Positions 8,937 through 20,300 of a stretch of 43,810 nt of DNA are shown in pieces. Numbering within the stretch: position 1 is the stretch's first letter; every line of letters begins with the position of its first letter. The stretch comes from Bacteroidota bacterium (GTDB taxonomy: Bacteria; Bacteroidota; Bacteroidia; Palsa-965): positions 40,149-83,958 of the forward strand of contig JAJTEY010000016.1 in assembly GCA_021299855.1 (NCBI GenBank). Reading direction: 5' to 3'. Under the pieces are notes generated by a model. The model did not search any database. It worked only from the letters and a program-made list of their open reading frames with translations, and was not told the DNA's origin. The position numbers and the translations under genes are program-made.

Positions 8937-9458
8937 TTATTCGGGCTTTTCACCTTTCGCCACTTTACGCACCACTTCGAGCAAATGTTTTTCTCCACCT
9001 TCAACGTATGCTGTGCTTTGGTAAACAATTTCCCCTTTGCCATTCAGGACAAAAGTGTGAGGAACCATGTTTACATTAAGTGCGCGTTTCAAATCCTGGT
9101 TTTCGTCAAGATATACTTCGTATTCCCAGGACATTGATTCTGTGTATGGCTTTACTTTAGGAGAATTACGAGCATCATCAATGGAAATTGCGATAAGTTT
9201 TACGCCCGTTTCAGCTTGCCAGTCTGCGTATACATCTGCTATCGCATTCAGTTCTTTTTTGCACGGTGCACACCACATCGCCCAAAAGCTGATGATCATC
9301 GGCTTCCCGTCGTTAGCGAAAGTAGAGGAATTGACTGTTTTGCCATCCAATGTTTTTACGTCAACAGCAGGTAATTTTTGCGCCGGATCCTGAATGCGAA
9401 ATGCAACGGCAGTAAATGCAAATACAACGAGCAGGGTAAGAGTACTAATCTTTTTCAT
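8937..9458 (-). CDS. TlpA/ResA-like thiol-disulfide oxidoreductase
   Basis: 173 aa. The ATG at 9458 gives MKKISTLTLLVVFAFTAVAF, a good signal peptide or anchor; a longer frame to 9497 adds a poor N-terminus. The thioredoxin-fold active site is WCAPC (Cys63 and Cys66), followed by the AhpC/TSA-Redoxin layout with the cis-Pro region VPHTFVLNGKG. Proteins of this kind keep cysteines of exported proteins reduced in the periplasm, for example during cytochrome c maturation. The operon context with the DUF6029 barrel and the Omp28 lipoprotein suggests it serves those proteins instead. Confidence 0.9.
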   Translation of the reverse strand: MKKISTLTLLVVFAFTAVAFRIQDPAQKLPAVDVKTLDGKTVNSSTFANDGKPMIISFWAMWCAPCKKELNAIADVYADWQAETGVKLIAISIDDARNSPKVKPYTESMSWEYEVYLDENQDLKRALNVNMVPHTFVLNGKGEIVYQSTAYVEGGEKHLLEVVRKVAKGEKPE

Positions 9459-9789
9459 AATGATTGTTTTGTATTTGAGAAGCAAAAGCCGCGCCAAGAT
9501 TACGGCTCACCAAAGTGTAATACTATGCTTTTTTTAACTTGTTTCTGTGATCATTGGTGTGAAATTAGTCAGTAAATGCAAACTCTCACCGAAAAAATGC
9601 CGCTTTCCTCATGAAAAGTTAATCACCGTCAATAAACGGTTAAAATCGTACAAGTTCCCAATAGAACGATTTCTCAATTTTGTGACACAGTAAACCACAT
9701 GACGAGAATTAAAGCGAGTTAGGTATTTGCTTTTTGAAATCGTAATAGTTAGATTTGTTTAATCGACTTTAGAATTAAGAACTAATCAT
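9459..9789 (+). other. Intergenic region, 331 bases, divergent promoters
   Basis: No open frame with gene-like features on either strand. The right part holds the two-box promoter of the T9SS-secreted protein. The TlpA operon must start from the left part, but I found no convincing TAnnTTTG box there on the minus strand. Confidence 0.6.
9726..9757 (+). promoter_or_regulatory. Bacteroidota-type promoter for the T9SS cargo gene
   Basis: TTTG at 9726-9729, then 20 bases, then TAGATTTG at 9750-9757, which matches -33 TTTG / -7 TAnnTTTG with ideal spacing. A start of transcription near 9763 would leave a leader of about 27 bases before the ATG at 9790. Confidence 0.75.
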
Positions 9790-10557
9790 ATGAAAAAACT
9801 TTTACTTGCCATTGCTGCGATTGGAACTGCAGGGTTGATGAATGCTCAGAGCAGCTTCACCATAGTACACCAGGAGTTGGGCGCTGTTACCAGCGGTCAG
9901 ACGTTGACATTCTGGGTTCCTATTACCGACGCGAGCAGTAATTCGTATACGATAAGCGAATATTTTACTGTGTACAACAATACCGGATCTACAGTAACTA
10001 CAAAGGTTCGCAAGACTGAATTGCAGATGCATGATGCTGCCGGAACGGCTTGGTTCTGTACGGATCAGAATTGCTATTCTCCCGGAACTTTTGTTACACC
10101 GGCTACAATTCCAATGTCTGCGGGCGGTGGAAATTTCTTGCTGAAGCCTGAATTCAATACAGGTGCAACTGCGGGTACAGGAATGGCGCGCGTACGTTAT
10201 ACGGTGTTTAACGTGAATAACGCAAGCGACACTGCATATTTTGAGATTGTTTACATGCTGGCAACAGGGGTTGGAGTTAATAACCTTGCTAATGTTAAGC
10301 CTAGCATTTCGAATCCGATGCCGAACCCTGCAAGCGCGGTATTTAGCATTGATTTTAAAGTTGGAAACGCGGGTGTTACCAATACAAAAATGGTAATGTA
10401 TAACATGTTGGGTTCAAAAGTTTGTGAAATGGACGTGAACACTTTAGAAGGCACTATGCGTGTTGATGTTTCAGATTTGGAGCAAGGAGTATACTTCTGC
10501 ACGTTAGTGTCTAATGGAAAGCAGTTGGCTACACGACGAGTAATGATTACACGATAG
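9790..10557 (+). CDS. Secreted protein with type IX secretion (type A) sorting domain
   Basis: 255 aa. The signal peptide (MKKLLLAIAAIGTAGLMNAQ) is followed by an Ig-like or beta-sandwich region of about 150 residues of unknown role. The last ~80 residues are a T9SS type A sorting domain: start SISNPMPNPAS, middle VMYNMLGSKVCEMD, then LEQGVYFCTLVSNGK and the end ATRRVMITR. Such domains send proteins through the SprA translocon to the cell surface. It is monocistronic, between a good promoter and a strong terminator, so it may be well expressed. Two cysteines near residues 89 and 96 could form a disulfide. Confidence 0.9.
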   Translation: MKKLLLAIAAIGTAGLMNAQSSFTIVHQELGAVTSGQTLTFWVPITDASSNSYTISEYFTVYNNTGSTVTTKVRKTELQMHDAAGTAWFCTDQNCYSPGTFVTPATIPMSAGGGNFLLKPEFNTGATAGTGMARVRYTVFNVNNASDTAYFEIVYMLATGVGVNNLANVKPSISNPMPNPASAVFSIDFKVGNAGVTNTKMVMYNMLGSKVCEMDVNTLEGTMRVDVSDLEQGVYFCTLVSNGKQLATRRVMITR

Positions 10558-10574
10558 AAAATAGTATTCAAAAG

Positions 10575-10601
10575 AAAAGCGGCTCTAAAGCCGCTTTTTT
10601 T
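10575..10601. terminator. Bidirectional Rho-independent terminator
   Basis: AAAAGCGGC (10575-10583) pairs with GCCGCTTTT (10590-10598) around a TCTAAA loop, with a T-run after it and an A-rich stretch before it. It serves the T9SS cargo gene on the plus strand and the convergent Sir2 gene, whose stop codon touches it, on the minus strand. Confidence 0.9.
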
Positions 10602-11304
10602 ATGTCCATAATTTTTCAATTTCTGCTATCGCTTCCGGTACACCGCGAACAGCAGAAGTTTTGATGATCTTTAGGTTTTTGATTCCTGAAACCGAGACGT
10701 CTTGAGGATCAATCAGAAACTTGTGTGAAAACGCAGGTACTTCATGCACCAGTCCGGCAGCCGGGTAAACATTGAGAGACGTTCCTACGATTAACAAGAC
10801 ATCACAATCTTGAACCATTTGCACAGCATTATCCATTTCAGGAACACTCTCACCAAACCATACAATGTGCGGTCGTAACTGAGAGCCCAATTCACAGCTA
10901 TCACCTTTTTTCAGTTCCCATCCATCGAGCGGATAAACCAAAGAAGGTTGAAGAGTACTCCTAACCTTTCGAATTTCACCATGCAGATGCAGGATGTTTT
11001 TAGTCCCTGCGCGTTCATGAAGATCATCTACATTCTGTGTAATGACAAGGGTTTCGTAACGTTTTCCCAATTCGGCAATTGCAAAGTGTGCGCCGTTCGG
11101 CTGCGCCTCAATTACTTGTCGTCGCCTTTGGTTGTAAAATTCTAAAACCAGATCCGGATTTTTTCTCCAGGCTTCCGGTGTGGCGACATCCCGGACATCG
11201 TATTTTTCCCATAAACCGCCACTATCCCGAAAAGTACTAATGCCACTTTCGGCACTAATTCCTGCTCCGGAGAAAACAACAATTTTAGGTTTCGAACTAC
11301 TCAC
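10600..11304 (-). CDS. NAD-dependent protein deacylase, Sir2 family
   Basis: 234 aa, cytosolic. Motifs GAGISAESGISTFRD (NAD pocket), TQNVDDLHERAG and catalytic His108 in HLHGE are intact. Tyr57 and Arg60 form the Y-x-x-R pair of class III (SIRT5/CobB-like) sirtuins, which favours removal of succinyl or other acidic acyl groups from lysine. The region between the catalytic His and LRPHIVWFGE normally holds four zinc-binding cysteines; here only one Cys is present, so the structural zinc site is lost. The gene converges on the T9SS cargo gene and shares its terminator; it is probably transcribed alone. Confidence 0.92.
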   Translation of the reverse strand: MSSSKPKIVVFSGAGISAESGISTFRDSGGLWEKYDVRDVATPEAWRKNPDLVLEFYNQRRRQVIEAQPNGAHFAIAELGKRYETLVITQNVDDLHERAGTKNILHLHGEIRKVRSTLQPSLVYPLDGWELKKGDSCELGSQLRPHIVWFGESVPEMDNAVQMVQDCDVLLIVGTSLNVYPAAGLVHEVPAFSHKFLIDPQDVSVSGIKNLKIIKTSAVRGVPEAIAEIEKLWT

Positions 11305-11446
11305 AGGAAGCTTATTTGTAGGGCTAAAATAAGGCCAATTTTGGCACCCAAAAACCCGCCAATCGTACTTATAATATCATTACCTTCGTCGTTCCGCTTT
11401 TTTAAAAACGCGGTGTAATACCAAGTATTAAAATAGAATTTCAGTT

Positions 11447-13720
11447 ATGGCAAAATTTCGAAAGCAGGATGCGCTGGATTACCATTCGCAGGGTAGACCG
11501 GGAAAAATCGAAGTTGTTCCTACAAAACCATATAGTTCGCAACGAGATTTAACCCTGGCTTATTCGCCGGGTGTTGCGGAGCCTTGTTTGGACATCGAGA
11601 AAAATCCTGAAGATGCTTACAAGTATACCTCAAAAGGAAATTTGGTAGCCGTTATATCCAATGGTACTGCGGTGTTGGGACTTGGTGATATCGGCGCATT
11701 AGCATCTAAGCCGGTGATGGAAGGAAAGGGAATGCTCTTCAAAATTTACGCTGATATTGACGTGTTCGATATTGAAGTGGATACTAAAGACATTGAAACC
11801 TTCATCACTACGGTTAAAGCGATTGCCCCAACTTTCGGCGGTATTAATCTGGAAGACATAAAAGCTCCGGAGTGCTTTGAAATAGAGCGTCGTCTTAAAG
11901 AGGAACTGGATATTCCGTTGATGCACGATGATCAGCACGGCACTGCCATTATTTCGTCTGCTGCGTTGATTAATGCGTGTGAACTGGCCGGGAAGAAACT
12001 GGAAGATGTGAAGTTGGTAGTGAACGGTGCAGGAGCATCGGCTATTTCCTGTGCGAAGATGTATGAAGCGGTTGGTGTAAAACGCTCGAACATTACCATG
12101 CTCGATAGCAAAGGAGTGCTTTCAACGGAGCGCGATGATCTTGATGAAAATAAAAAGTATTTCGCACGTCCATCGAAAGGTATTACCACGTTGGAAGATG
12201 CGATGAAAGGTGCGGATGTGTTCGTGGGATTGTCAAAGGGTAATGTGGTGAATGCAGATATGGTGCGTTCTATGGCTGATCGTCCTGTTGTATTTGCGCT
12301 GGCTAATCCTGATCCTGAAATTTCGTACGATACAGCGATTGCTGCGCGCCCGGATATTATCATGGCAACCGGACGTTCTGATCATCCTAATCAGGTGAAT
12401 AATGTCTTAGGATTTCCTTTCATCTTCCGAGGAGCATTAGATGTTCGTGCAACGCAAATTAATGAAGCCATGAAATTGGCTGCAGCGTATGCAATTGCTC
12501 AACTAGCGAAAGAGCCGGTTCCTGATGATGTCAACTTGGCTTACGATACACGTAACTTATCGTTTGGACCAACCTACATTATTCCGAAACCTATCGATTC
12601 CCGATTGATTTCGACAGTTGCCCCTGCTGTTGCTAAAGCGGCCATGGAGTCGGGTGTGGCAAGAAAAAGCATTACCGATTGGGAAGCTTACAAGATGGAA
12701 TTAAATAATCGTCTTGGATTGGATAATAAGCTCATGCGCGGCCTGGTTACAAAGGCGAAGCAGAATCCTAAGCGTGTTGTATTTGCTGAGGCAGATACCT
12801 ACAAGATTTTGAAAGCGGCTCAGTTGGTGCGTGAAGAAGGCATTGCTAAGCCCATTTTGCTTGGCGATAAAACAAAAATTGAACGCCTCATTCAGGAGCA
12901 CAATCTGGATTTAGGAGATACTACGTTGATCGATCCGCGTGATGCGTCACAAGAGGAAAATCGTTTACGTTTTGCCGAGATGTTTTTCCAAAAGCGCAAG
13001 CGTCGCGGTTTCACGCAGTATGAATCGAAACGCGTCATGCAGGATCGAAATTATTTCGGTGCCATGATGGTAGAGACGGGTATGGCCGATGCGATGATTT
13101 CCGGATTGACACGTCGTTACGGTGTGCCGATAAAGCCTGCATTGCAATGTATTGGTGTTCAGGAAGGTGTAAATCGTGTAGCGGGAATGTATATCATGTC
13201 GACCAAGCAAGGCAACTTTTTCTTTGCGGATACGACTATGAATGTGAATCCCACAGCACAGGAGCTGGTGGATATTACAGTGTTAACAGCACAAGCCGTT
13301 AGAAGGTTTAATATCGTTCCGCGAATCGCTTTGTTGTCGTATTCCAATTTTGGATCTGCACAAGGCGAAATCCCGGAAAAGGTTGCCGAGGCCGTGTCTA
13401 TTTTGCACCGTGATTATCCGGGACTAGTTGTAGACGGAGAAATGCAAGGAAATTTCGCACTTAACAATGATCTTTTGAAAGAGCAATTCCCATTCAGTGA
13501 ATTGGTAGGGAAAAAGGTGAACACCTTGATTTTCCCGAATCTGGCATCGGGCAATATTTCTTATAAGTTGATGCAGGAATTGGGAAATGCCGAGGCCATA
13601 GGTCCCGTATTATTGGGCTTACGCAAGCCGGTGCATGTGCTGCAGTTAGGCAGTTCCGTTAGAGAAATTGTAAACATGGTCACTATTTCTGTAGTTGACG
13701 CTCAATCTTCCAAAGGGTAA
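11447..13720 (+). CDS. maeB: NADP-dependent malic enzyme, two-domain (MaeB type)
   Basis: 757 aa, the usual length of the large form. Residues 1 to about 430 are the malic enzyme (YSPGVAEPC, MHDDQHGTAII, and the nucleotide site VVNGAGASAISC); about 430 to 757 is a phosphotransacetylase-like domain thought to be regulatory. It decarboxylates malate to pyruvate while making NADPH. The stop is 2 bases before ruvA, so the two are co-transcribed, and ruvA leads straight into sprA. I see no strong promoter, only an AT-rich region before the ATG. Confidence 0.97.
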   Translation: MAKFRKQDALDYHSQGRPGKIEVVPTKPYSSQRDLTLAYSPGVAEPCLDIEKNPEDAYKYTSKGNLVAVISNGTAVLGLGDIGALASKPVMEGKGMLFKIYADIDVFDIEVDTKDIETFITTVKAIAPTFGGINLEDIKAPECFEIERRLKEELDIPLMHDDQHGTAIISSAALINACELAGKKLEDVKLVVNGAGASAISCAKMYEAVGVKRSNITMLDSKGVLSTERDDLDENKKYFARPSKGITTLEDAMKGADVFVGLSKGNVVNADMVRSMADRPVVFALANPDPEISYDTAIAARPDIIMATGRSDHPNQVNNVLGFPFIFRGALDVRATQINEAMKLAAAYAIAQLAKEPVPDDVNLAYDTRNLSFGPTYIIPKPIDSRLISTVAPAVAKAAMESGVARKSITDWEAYKMELNNRLGLDNKLMRGLVTKAKQNPKRVVFAEADTYKILKAAQLVREEGIAKPILLGDKTKIERLIQEHNLDLGDTTLIDPRDASQEENRLRFAEMFFQKRKRRGFTQYESKRVMQDRNYFGAMMVETGMADAMISGLTRRYGVPIKPALQCIGVQEGVNRVAGMYIMSTKQGNFFFADTTMNVNPTAQELVDITVLTAQAVRRFNIVPRIALLSYSNFGSAQGEIPEKVAEAVSILHRDYPGLVVDGEMQGNFALNNDLLKEQFPFSELVGKKVNTLIFPNLASGNISYKLMQELGNAEAIGPVLLGLRKPVHVLQLGSSVREIVNMVTISVVDAQSSKG

Positions 13721-13722
13721 AC

Positions 13723-14310
13723 ATGTATAACCATTTTCAAGGAAAGTTAGCGGTGAAGACGCCTACCTACGCAGTGATTGAATGCGCTGGTGTTGGCTAT
13801 TTGCTGAACATTTCGTTGAATACGTTTACCAAACTGGGAGATGAAGAAAACTGCAAGTTGTATGCGCATCTGGCAGTTCGTGAAGATGCGATGGTGTTGT
13901 ACGGATTTGCGGATGAAGCTGAACGTGAAATTTTTCGTCAGTTGATTTCTGTATCGGGCGTAGGTCCGGGAACTGCGCGCATGATCTTATCATCGTTGTC
14001 AGCCGGAGAAATTGAACAGGCTATTCAAACCGGAAATGTTGCGGTGTTGAAGGGCGTGAAAGGAATCGGAGAGAAGTCTGCACAACGTATCATAGTTGAT
14101 TTAAAAGGCAAATTAGGCAAACAAGACAGCGCTTTACCGGTACAAATGTTTGCCGGAGACAATAAATTGCGCGAAGAAGCGTTATCTGCGCTGGTAATGC
14201 TCGGCTTTGCGCGGAATATGGCAGAGAAGGCTGTCGACAAATCCTTGAAAGCAGAGGGCAATGTGGTGTCGGTAGAACATTTAATTAAACTGGCATTAAA
14301 GAATCTATAA
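13723..14310 (+). CDS. ruvA: Holliday junction DNA-binding protein RuvA
   Basis: 195 aa, normal length. It has an N-terminal OB fold (MYNHFQGKLAVKTPTYAVIE), two helix-hairpin-helix motifs (VSGVGPGTARMILS and LKGVKGIGEKSAQRII) and the C-terminal RuvB-binding domain (EEALSALVMLGF). It binds Holliday junctions and loads RuvB, whose gene is 10 kb upstream. The gene sits between maeB (2 bases) and sprA (7 bases), a ruvA-sprA order common in Bacteroidota. Confidence 0.97.
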   Translation: MYNHFQGKLAVKTPTYAVIECAGVGYLLNISLNTFTKLGDEENCKLYAHLAVREDAMVLYGFADEAEREIFRQLISVSGVGPGTARMILSSLSAGEIEQAIQTGNVAVLKGVKGIGEKSAQRIIVDLKGKLGKQDSALPVQMFAGDNKLREEALSALVMLGFARNMAEKAVDKSLKAEGNVVSVEHLIKLALKNL

Positions 14311-14317
14311 CCGTATA

Positions 14318-17300
14318 GTGAATCGTTTAGTTAAATATCTCGTTATTGTCGTAGCAGGCGTAAGCCTGTTTTCTACGGTAATGAATAGCGATGCACGTGT
14401 TTACCATGGACAGCGAGGGCTTGTTGGCGGTAACGATTCGCCTGTAGGAGAATCGCTTGCGTATCCTTTTAATGACAATTCGTATCTCGATCCGTTGCAT
14501 TACAGCAACAGCGGCAATCTGAAGCTGGAAGATCCATCGAATATTAAAACTAATGTTACCTACAATCCGGATAGCAATGTATATCTGGTGGATCAAACAT
14601 TGGGAAATAATGGTTTGATGTATCGCCCTTCATCGTACATGACTTTCGAAGAGTATTTGTATTACGACATGAAAAAGTCCGTGCGCGAATACTGGAAACA
14701 GCGGGAGCACGCGGAAAGTGAAAGTCAGGGCAGAGGAGGTAAAAGTTTGTTATCACCGATTAAAATCAACAGCGAAGGGTTCGACCGCATTTTTGGTGGT
14801 GGTACCATTGACATTCGTCCTCAGGGTTCTGCAGAATTGATATTTGGTGTTAACGTTAACAAAACCAACAATCCTGCATTGCCTGAACGTCAGCGACGCA
14901 TTGCAACATTCGACTTTGATGAAAAAATTCAGTTGAACGTTGTTGGTAAGATTGGTGAGAAATTGAAGTTGACTACCAACTACAACACCGAATCCACATT
15001 TGAATTCGAAAATCAGATGAAGCTGGAATATACCGGTTTCGAAGATGAAATTATCAAGAAGATAGAAGCAGGTAACGTGAACTTCGGATTAAACACTTCG
15101 TTGATCACGGGTAGTCAAACTTTATTTGGAATTAAAACACAAATGCAGTTTGGTCGATTAACTGCAACTACGATTGTTTCTCAAGAGCGCGGTAAAAAGT
15201 CGGAGGTTAATGTTACGGGCGGCGCGCAGGTAAGCAATTTCGAAGTAACGGCAGATAATTACGAACAAAACAAACATTTCTTCCTTTCGCAGTATTTTTT
15301 CAATAATTACAACACCGCGTTGGCAAATTTCCCTGTGATCAATTCAGGTGTTTTTGTAACACGAATTGAAGTGTGGGTAACGAACAGAACCGGTGCAGTT
15401 GATAACACAAGAAACATTGTCGCGCTCAGTGACATTGGCGAACCCGATGGCATGCTGGAAAGTGTTGGCACATCATTCATCAGCAACAACCCTACACATC
15501 CTCAAATTCCGGACAACGACGTTAACGATTTGTATTCGCAGATGGTGGCAACTCCCGGCATTCGCGATATTAATACACCGTTACAAACCTCATTAGCAGG
15601 ATATATTTCACAAGGCTTTACGCAAGCAATCAATTATGAGCGCGTGAACAACGCGCGTAAATTATTGCCGACAGAATTTACATATAACGAACGTCTCGGT
15701 TATGTATCGTTGAACCAGGGACTAAACTTTGATGAGGTTGTTGCGGTGTCGTATCAATACACGCTGAATGGGCAAGTGTATCAGGTAGGAGAATTTTCTA
15801 CCGATTTCACAAACGGTCAGGACGCGTTGATTGTGAAAATGTTGAAGAGTACCAACAACGTTCCGAAAGTGAGTTTCAATTCGCAGCGAGTTCCCTATAA
15901 AACGTGGGACTTGATGATGAAGAACGTATATTCCATCGGTGCGTATCAGGTGAATCCGCAAGACTTTCAATTGCAAGTGTGGTACAATAACCCATCTACG
16001 GGAACTGATGTCCCGTTTATTCCGGAGGGTCCGATCAACGGAAAGCCATTGATTCAAGTTATGAATTTGGATAAGCTGAACCAACAGCAGCAACCTTCTC
16101 CGGATGGACAATTCGATTTCATTGATAAGTTAACCATCATTGCCGCCAACGGAAGGGTGATATTTCCCGTAACGCAACCTTTCGGTGAATGGTTGTACCC
16201 GCAACTTGGGAACGACACGTTGCTCTATCAGAAATATGCATACCCGCAGTTATACGATTCTACAAAAATTGTAGCACAAACTACATTCGCTGGAAAGAAT
16301 CGCTTTAAGTTAAAGGGAACATATAAATCTTCGTCCAGTTCCGATATCTCCCTGAATGCGGTGAATATTCCACAAGGATCGGTAATGGTAACTGCCGGTG
16401 GTGCGCCACTCACAGAGAACGTGGATTACACAGTGGATTACACGTTAGGTCGTGTGAAGATTATTAATGAAAGTATTTTGAATTCCGGAGTGCCGATTAA
16501 AATTTCACTGGAGAGTAATTCATTGTTTGCTATACAAGCGAAAACGTTGTGGGGCGCGCATTTCGATTATCGTGTCAATCGCGACTTCACGGTGGGTGCA
16601 ACAGTAATGAATTTAACGGAACGCCCGATTACTCAAAAGATCAATATTGGTGATGAGCCTATGAGCAACACGATCTGGGGCTTTGATGTGAACTACAGAA
16701 CAGAAGCACCTTTTTTAACGCGCATGGTTGATAAGCTGCCGTTGATTGAAACGAAAGCGCCTTCTTCGATTACAGTGCAAGGTGAATTTGCATACTTGGT
16801 TCCGGGTCACAACAAAGCAATCGGTAAAAACGGTAATTCGTACATCGATGATTTTGAAGGAACACAAAGCGCGATTGACATTCGTGCTCCACAAGGTTGG
16901 TCATTGGCATCAGTGCCTCAAGGTCAACCGGGTCGTTTCCCTGAAGCGTCTCAGGATAGTGTCGTGTCCGGTTTGAATCGTGCGAAACTGGCGTGGTATG
17001 TTATTGACCCGTTGTTCTTACGTCCTGATAATAACTTGAAACCGGGTCACGTTACCACTGCCGATCAATCGAATCACCGTGTGCGTGAAGTATTGGAAAC
17101 AGAAGTGTTTCCTAACAAACAACCGCCTAACGGACAACCGTTGAACGTTTCAATGTTGGATTTAGCGTATTATCCTTCGGAACGGGGTCCTTATAATTTC
17201 GATGCACGACCAACTGCATTCTCTGCAGGTATTGCTAACAATGGTTTGCTGAATAATCCGGCAGGACGTTGGGGTGGTATCATGCGCCGAATTGAAACCA

Positions 17301-20300
17301 ACGATTTTGAAGCTGCAAATATCGAGTTCATTCAGATTTGGTTGATGGATCCGTACAACGAAGATGTTGCGCCGCAGGATCAAAACACTACCGGAGAATT
17401 TGTAATCAACATCGGAAACATTTCAGAAGATGTATTGAAAGATTCGCGAAATGCGTTTGAAAACGGGCTTCCAACAACATCCGATTTATCGCTTGTAGAC
17501 ACTACAGCTTGGGGAAGAGTTCCTGTTGTTCAGTCTATCGTAAACGCATTTGATAACGATCCCGAGAAGCGTGCATTACAGGATGTGGGATTAGATGGCA
17601 TTGGTGATGATGACGAAACAACATTCTTCAAATTTTATCTGGACACGATTTTAACATTGCACGGTTCGGCATCACAAGCTTATCAGAATGCAGTGAAAGA
17701 TCCTGCCGGAGATAACTATCATTATTACCGAGGAACCGATTACGATAACCAAGCCAAACCAATTTTGGAACGTTATAAATTGTTCAACGGTCCGGATGGA
17801 AATTCGCCTGCTACTGGTCAACCAAATGATGATGGATTTACTGAAGATTATCCAACACAAGCAACTACACTTCCGAACCAGGAAGACATTAATCGCGATA
17901 ACACGTTAAATGAAACGGAAGCATACTTTGAATATCGCGTGAAGTTGACACCGAATGATATTAATGCTACAAACGTAGGTAATAACTTTATCACGGACGT
18001 GTATCAAACTACTGTGCCTACGAAAGATGGACGTACGCGCCCAATCACTTGGTATCAGCTGCGTATACCGGTGCGTTCGTATACAACGAAAGTGGGTAAC
18101 ATCGAGAACTTCAACTCCATTCGTTTTATTCGTATGTATTTCTACAACGTGGATAAACCGGTGGTGATGCGTTTTGCGCGATTGGAGTTGGTGCGAAGCG
18201 ATTGGCGTAAATATCAGTATTCGTTATTGCATCCGGGCGAATATATTTCAAATGGACAAAGCAATACGCAGTTTGACTTAGCAGCTGTAAACATTGAAGA
18301 AAATGGTAATCGTGTTCCTGTGAATTATGTATTACCTCCGGGAATTGATCGTGAACAAAACGTGCAGAGCGCAACCTTAGTTCGGCTGAATGAGCAATCG
18401 CTGGCAATGCGTGTATGCGACTTGGAAGACGGTGATTCACGAGCAGCATTTAAGACAACAGGGAATCTGGATATGCGTTCTTATAAAAAGATTCGAATGT
18501 TCATTCACGCTGAACAGCGCGCCGGTAGTGCAGCTGTATTGAACAATGGTGATTTAGTCGGCTTTATTCGTTTGGGTATGGATCAAACGGAGAACTATTA
18601 CGAGTATGCGATTCCGTTAAATGTTACACCTCAAGGAAATTATTCGCCGAATGATCAAGCTGATCGTGAAAAGGTTTGGCCGGTTTCTAATAATTTGGAG
18701 TTGTCGTTTGAATTGTTGCAATACGCGAAGCAACAGCGCAACATCGCGATCTCTAACGGAACAACCACATTAACGCAAGAGTTTACAATTGCAGATCCGA
18801 CAAATCCTGCACGTACGATTACCATTAAAGGAAATCCAAACTTATCGACGGTGCGTGTGATTACCTTAGGTGTCCGCAATCCGAAACGGACAACAGGAAC
18901 CCCGGAAGATGATGGTTTATCGAAATGTGCAGAAGTGTGGTTTAACGAATTGCGCTTAACGGATTTCGATGATCAGGGCGGATGGGCGGCAACAACTCGC
19001 ATCACAGCACGACTTGCTGATTTCGGAACAGTGAACATCAGTGGGAATATGGCAACTCCCGGATTTGGAAGTATTGAGAAAAAAGTAAGTGAACGTTTGC
19101 GTGAAGATCAACGTAACTACGATGTGAGCGCACAATTGGAGTTAGGCAAGTTCTTTCCTGAATCAACCGGTATTCGTTTGCCTTTATTCTGGGGATACGG
19201 AGAAACGTACATTACACCACAATTCAACCCGCTGGATCCGGATATCTTGTTAGCACCCGTTTTGGGTAATGAAGCATTGGGCGATAATGTGCGTGATTCG
19301 ATTCGCGGCGCAACTGTTGATTATACACGACGCAAGAGTTTCAACTTAACCAACATTCACAAGGAGCGCGGTAAAGGCAGCAGTAAAAAATCATATCCGT
19401 GGGATATTGAAAATTTCTCGGTAAGCTACGCTTACACGGAAATATATCGACACAATGTGAGTCTGGAATATAGTTCGTTGTTAAATCAACGAGGTGGATT
19501 GACATACGTGTACAACTCCAATGCAAAGCCGTTAAAGCCGTTTGATAAAGCAGCGTGGGCGAAAGGCAAGTGGATGACAATTGTTAGAGAGCTCAATTTC
19601 ACTCCGTTGCCAAGTTCGTTCAGTTTTTCAACTGACTTGAATCGTATGTACAGTGAAGTGAAAAACAGAAATATCACGGGATTCAGTGATATTTTCATGC
19701 CTACTAACTTCAACAAAAACTTTACGTGGACAAGGAATTATAATTTGCGTTGGGATTTAACGAAGAATTTAAAGCTGGATTTCTCTGCGGATAATGATGC
19801 GCGTGTATTGGAGCCATTCGGGAAAATTGACACCGAAGAAAAGCGTGATACGTTGTGGGATAACATCCGTGGATTTGGAACGACAATGAACTATCGACAC
19901 GGTTCAAATATCAGCTACAACGTTCCGATTAACAAGATTCCGATTTTCGATTGGGTCACTGCAAACGTTCGTTATCAAACCGGTTTCACTTGGAACCGTG
20001 CACCACTTTCTGCCGATTCTGTAGGGAATACAATTGGGAATAATGCACAGTGGCAATATACAGGACAGTTGAATATGGTCACTTTGTATAACAAAGTTCC
20101 GTACTTCAAGAAGGTGAATAATAAACGTCCGGGAGCCAAGTCGAATTCGCCGGGTCGAGGTCCTGCTGCACCAAATACACAGCAGAAAAAAGACTCAACG
20201 AAAAAGGGTAATGATCAGTATGAAGTAGTAGAATATCTGGCTCGTTTGCTGATGACGTTGCGTACAGTTTCTGTAAACTATTCCGACAACTCAACCATGG

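Noticed and set aside
11932-12363. 143-aa open frame on the minus strand inside maeB
   Set aside because: Serine- and threonine-rich translation without domain features, fully antisense to a conserved enzyme; a codon-bias shadow.
15722-16111. 129-aa open frame on the minus strand inside sprA
   Set aside because: Leucine/arginine/histidine-rich antisense translation with no signal, fold or start context; sprA is certain here.
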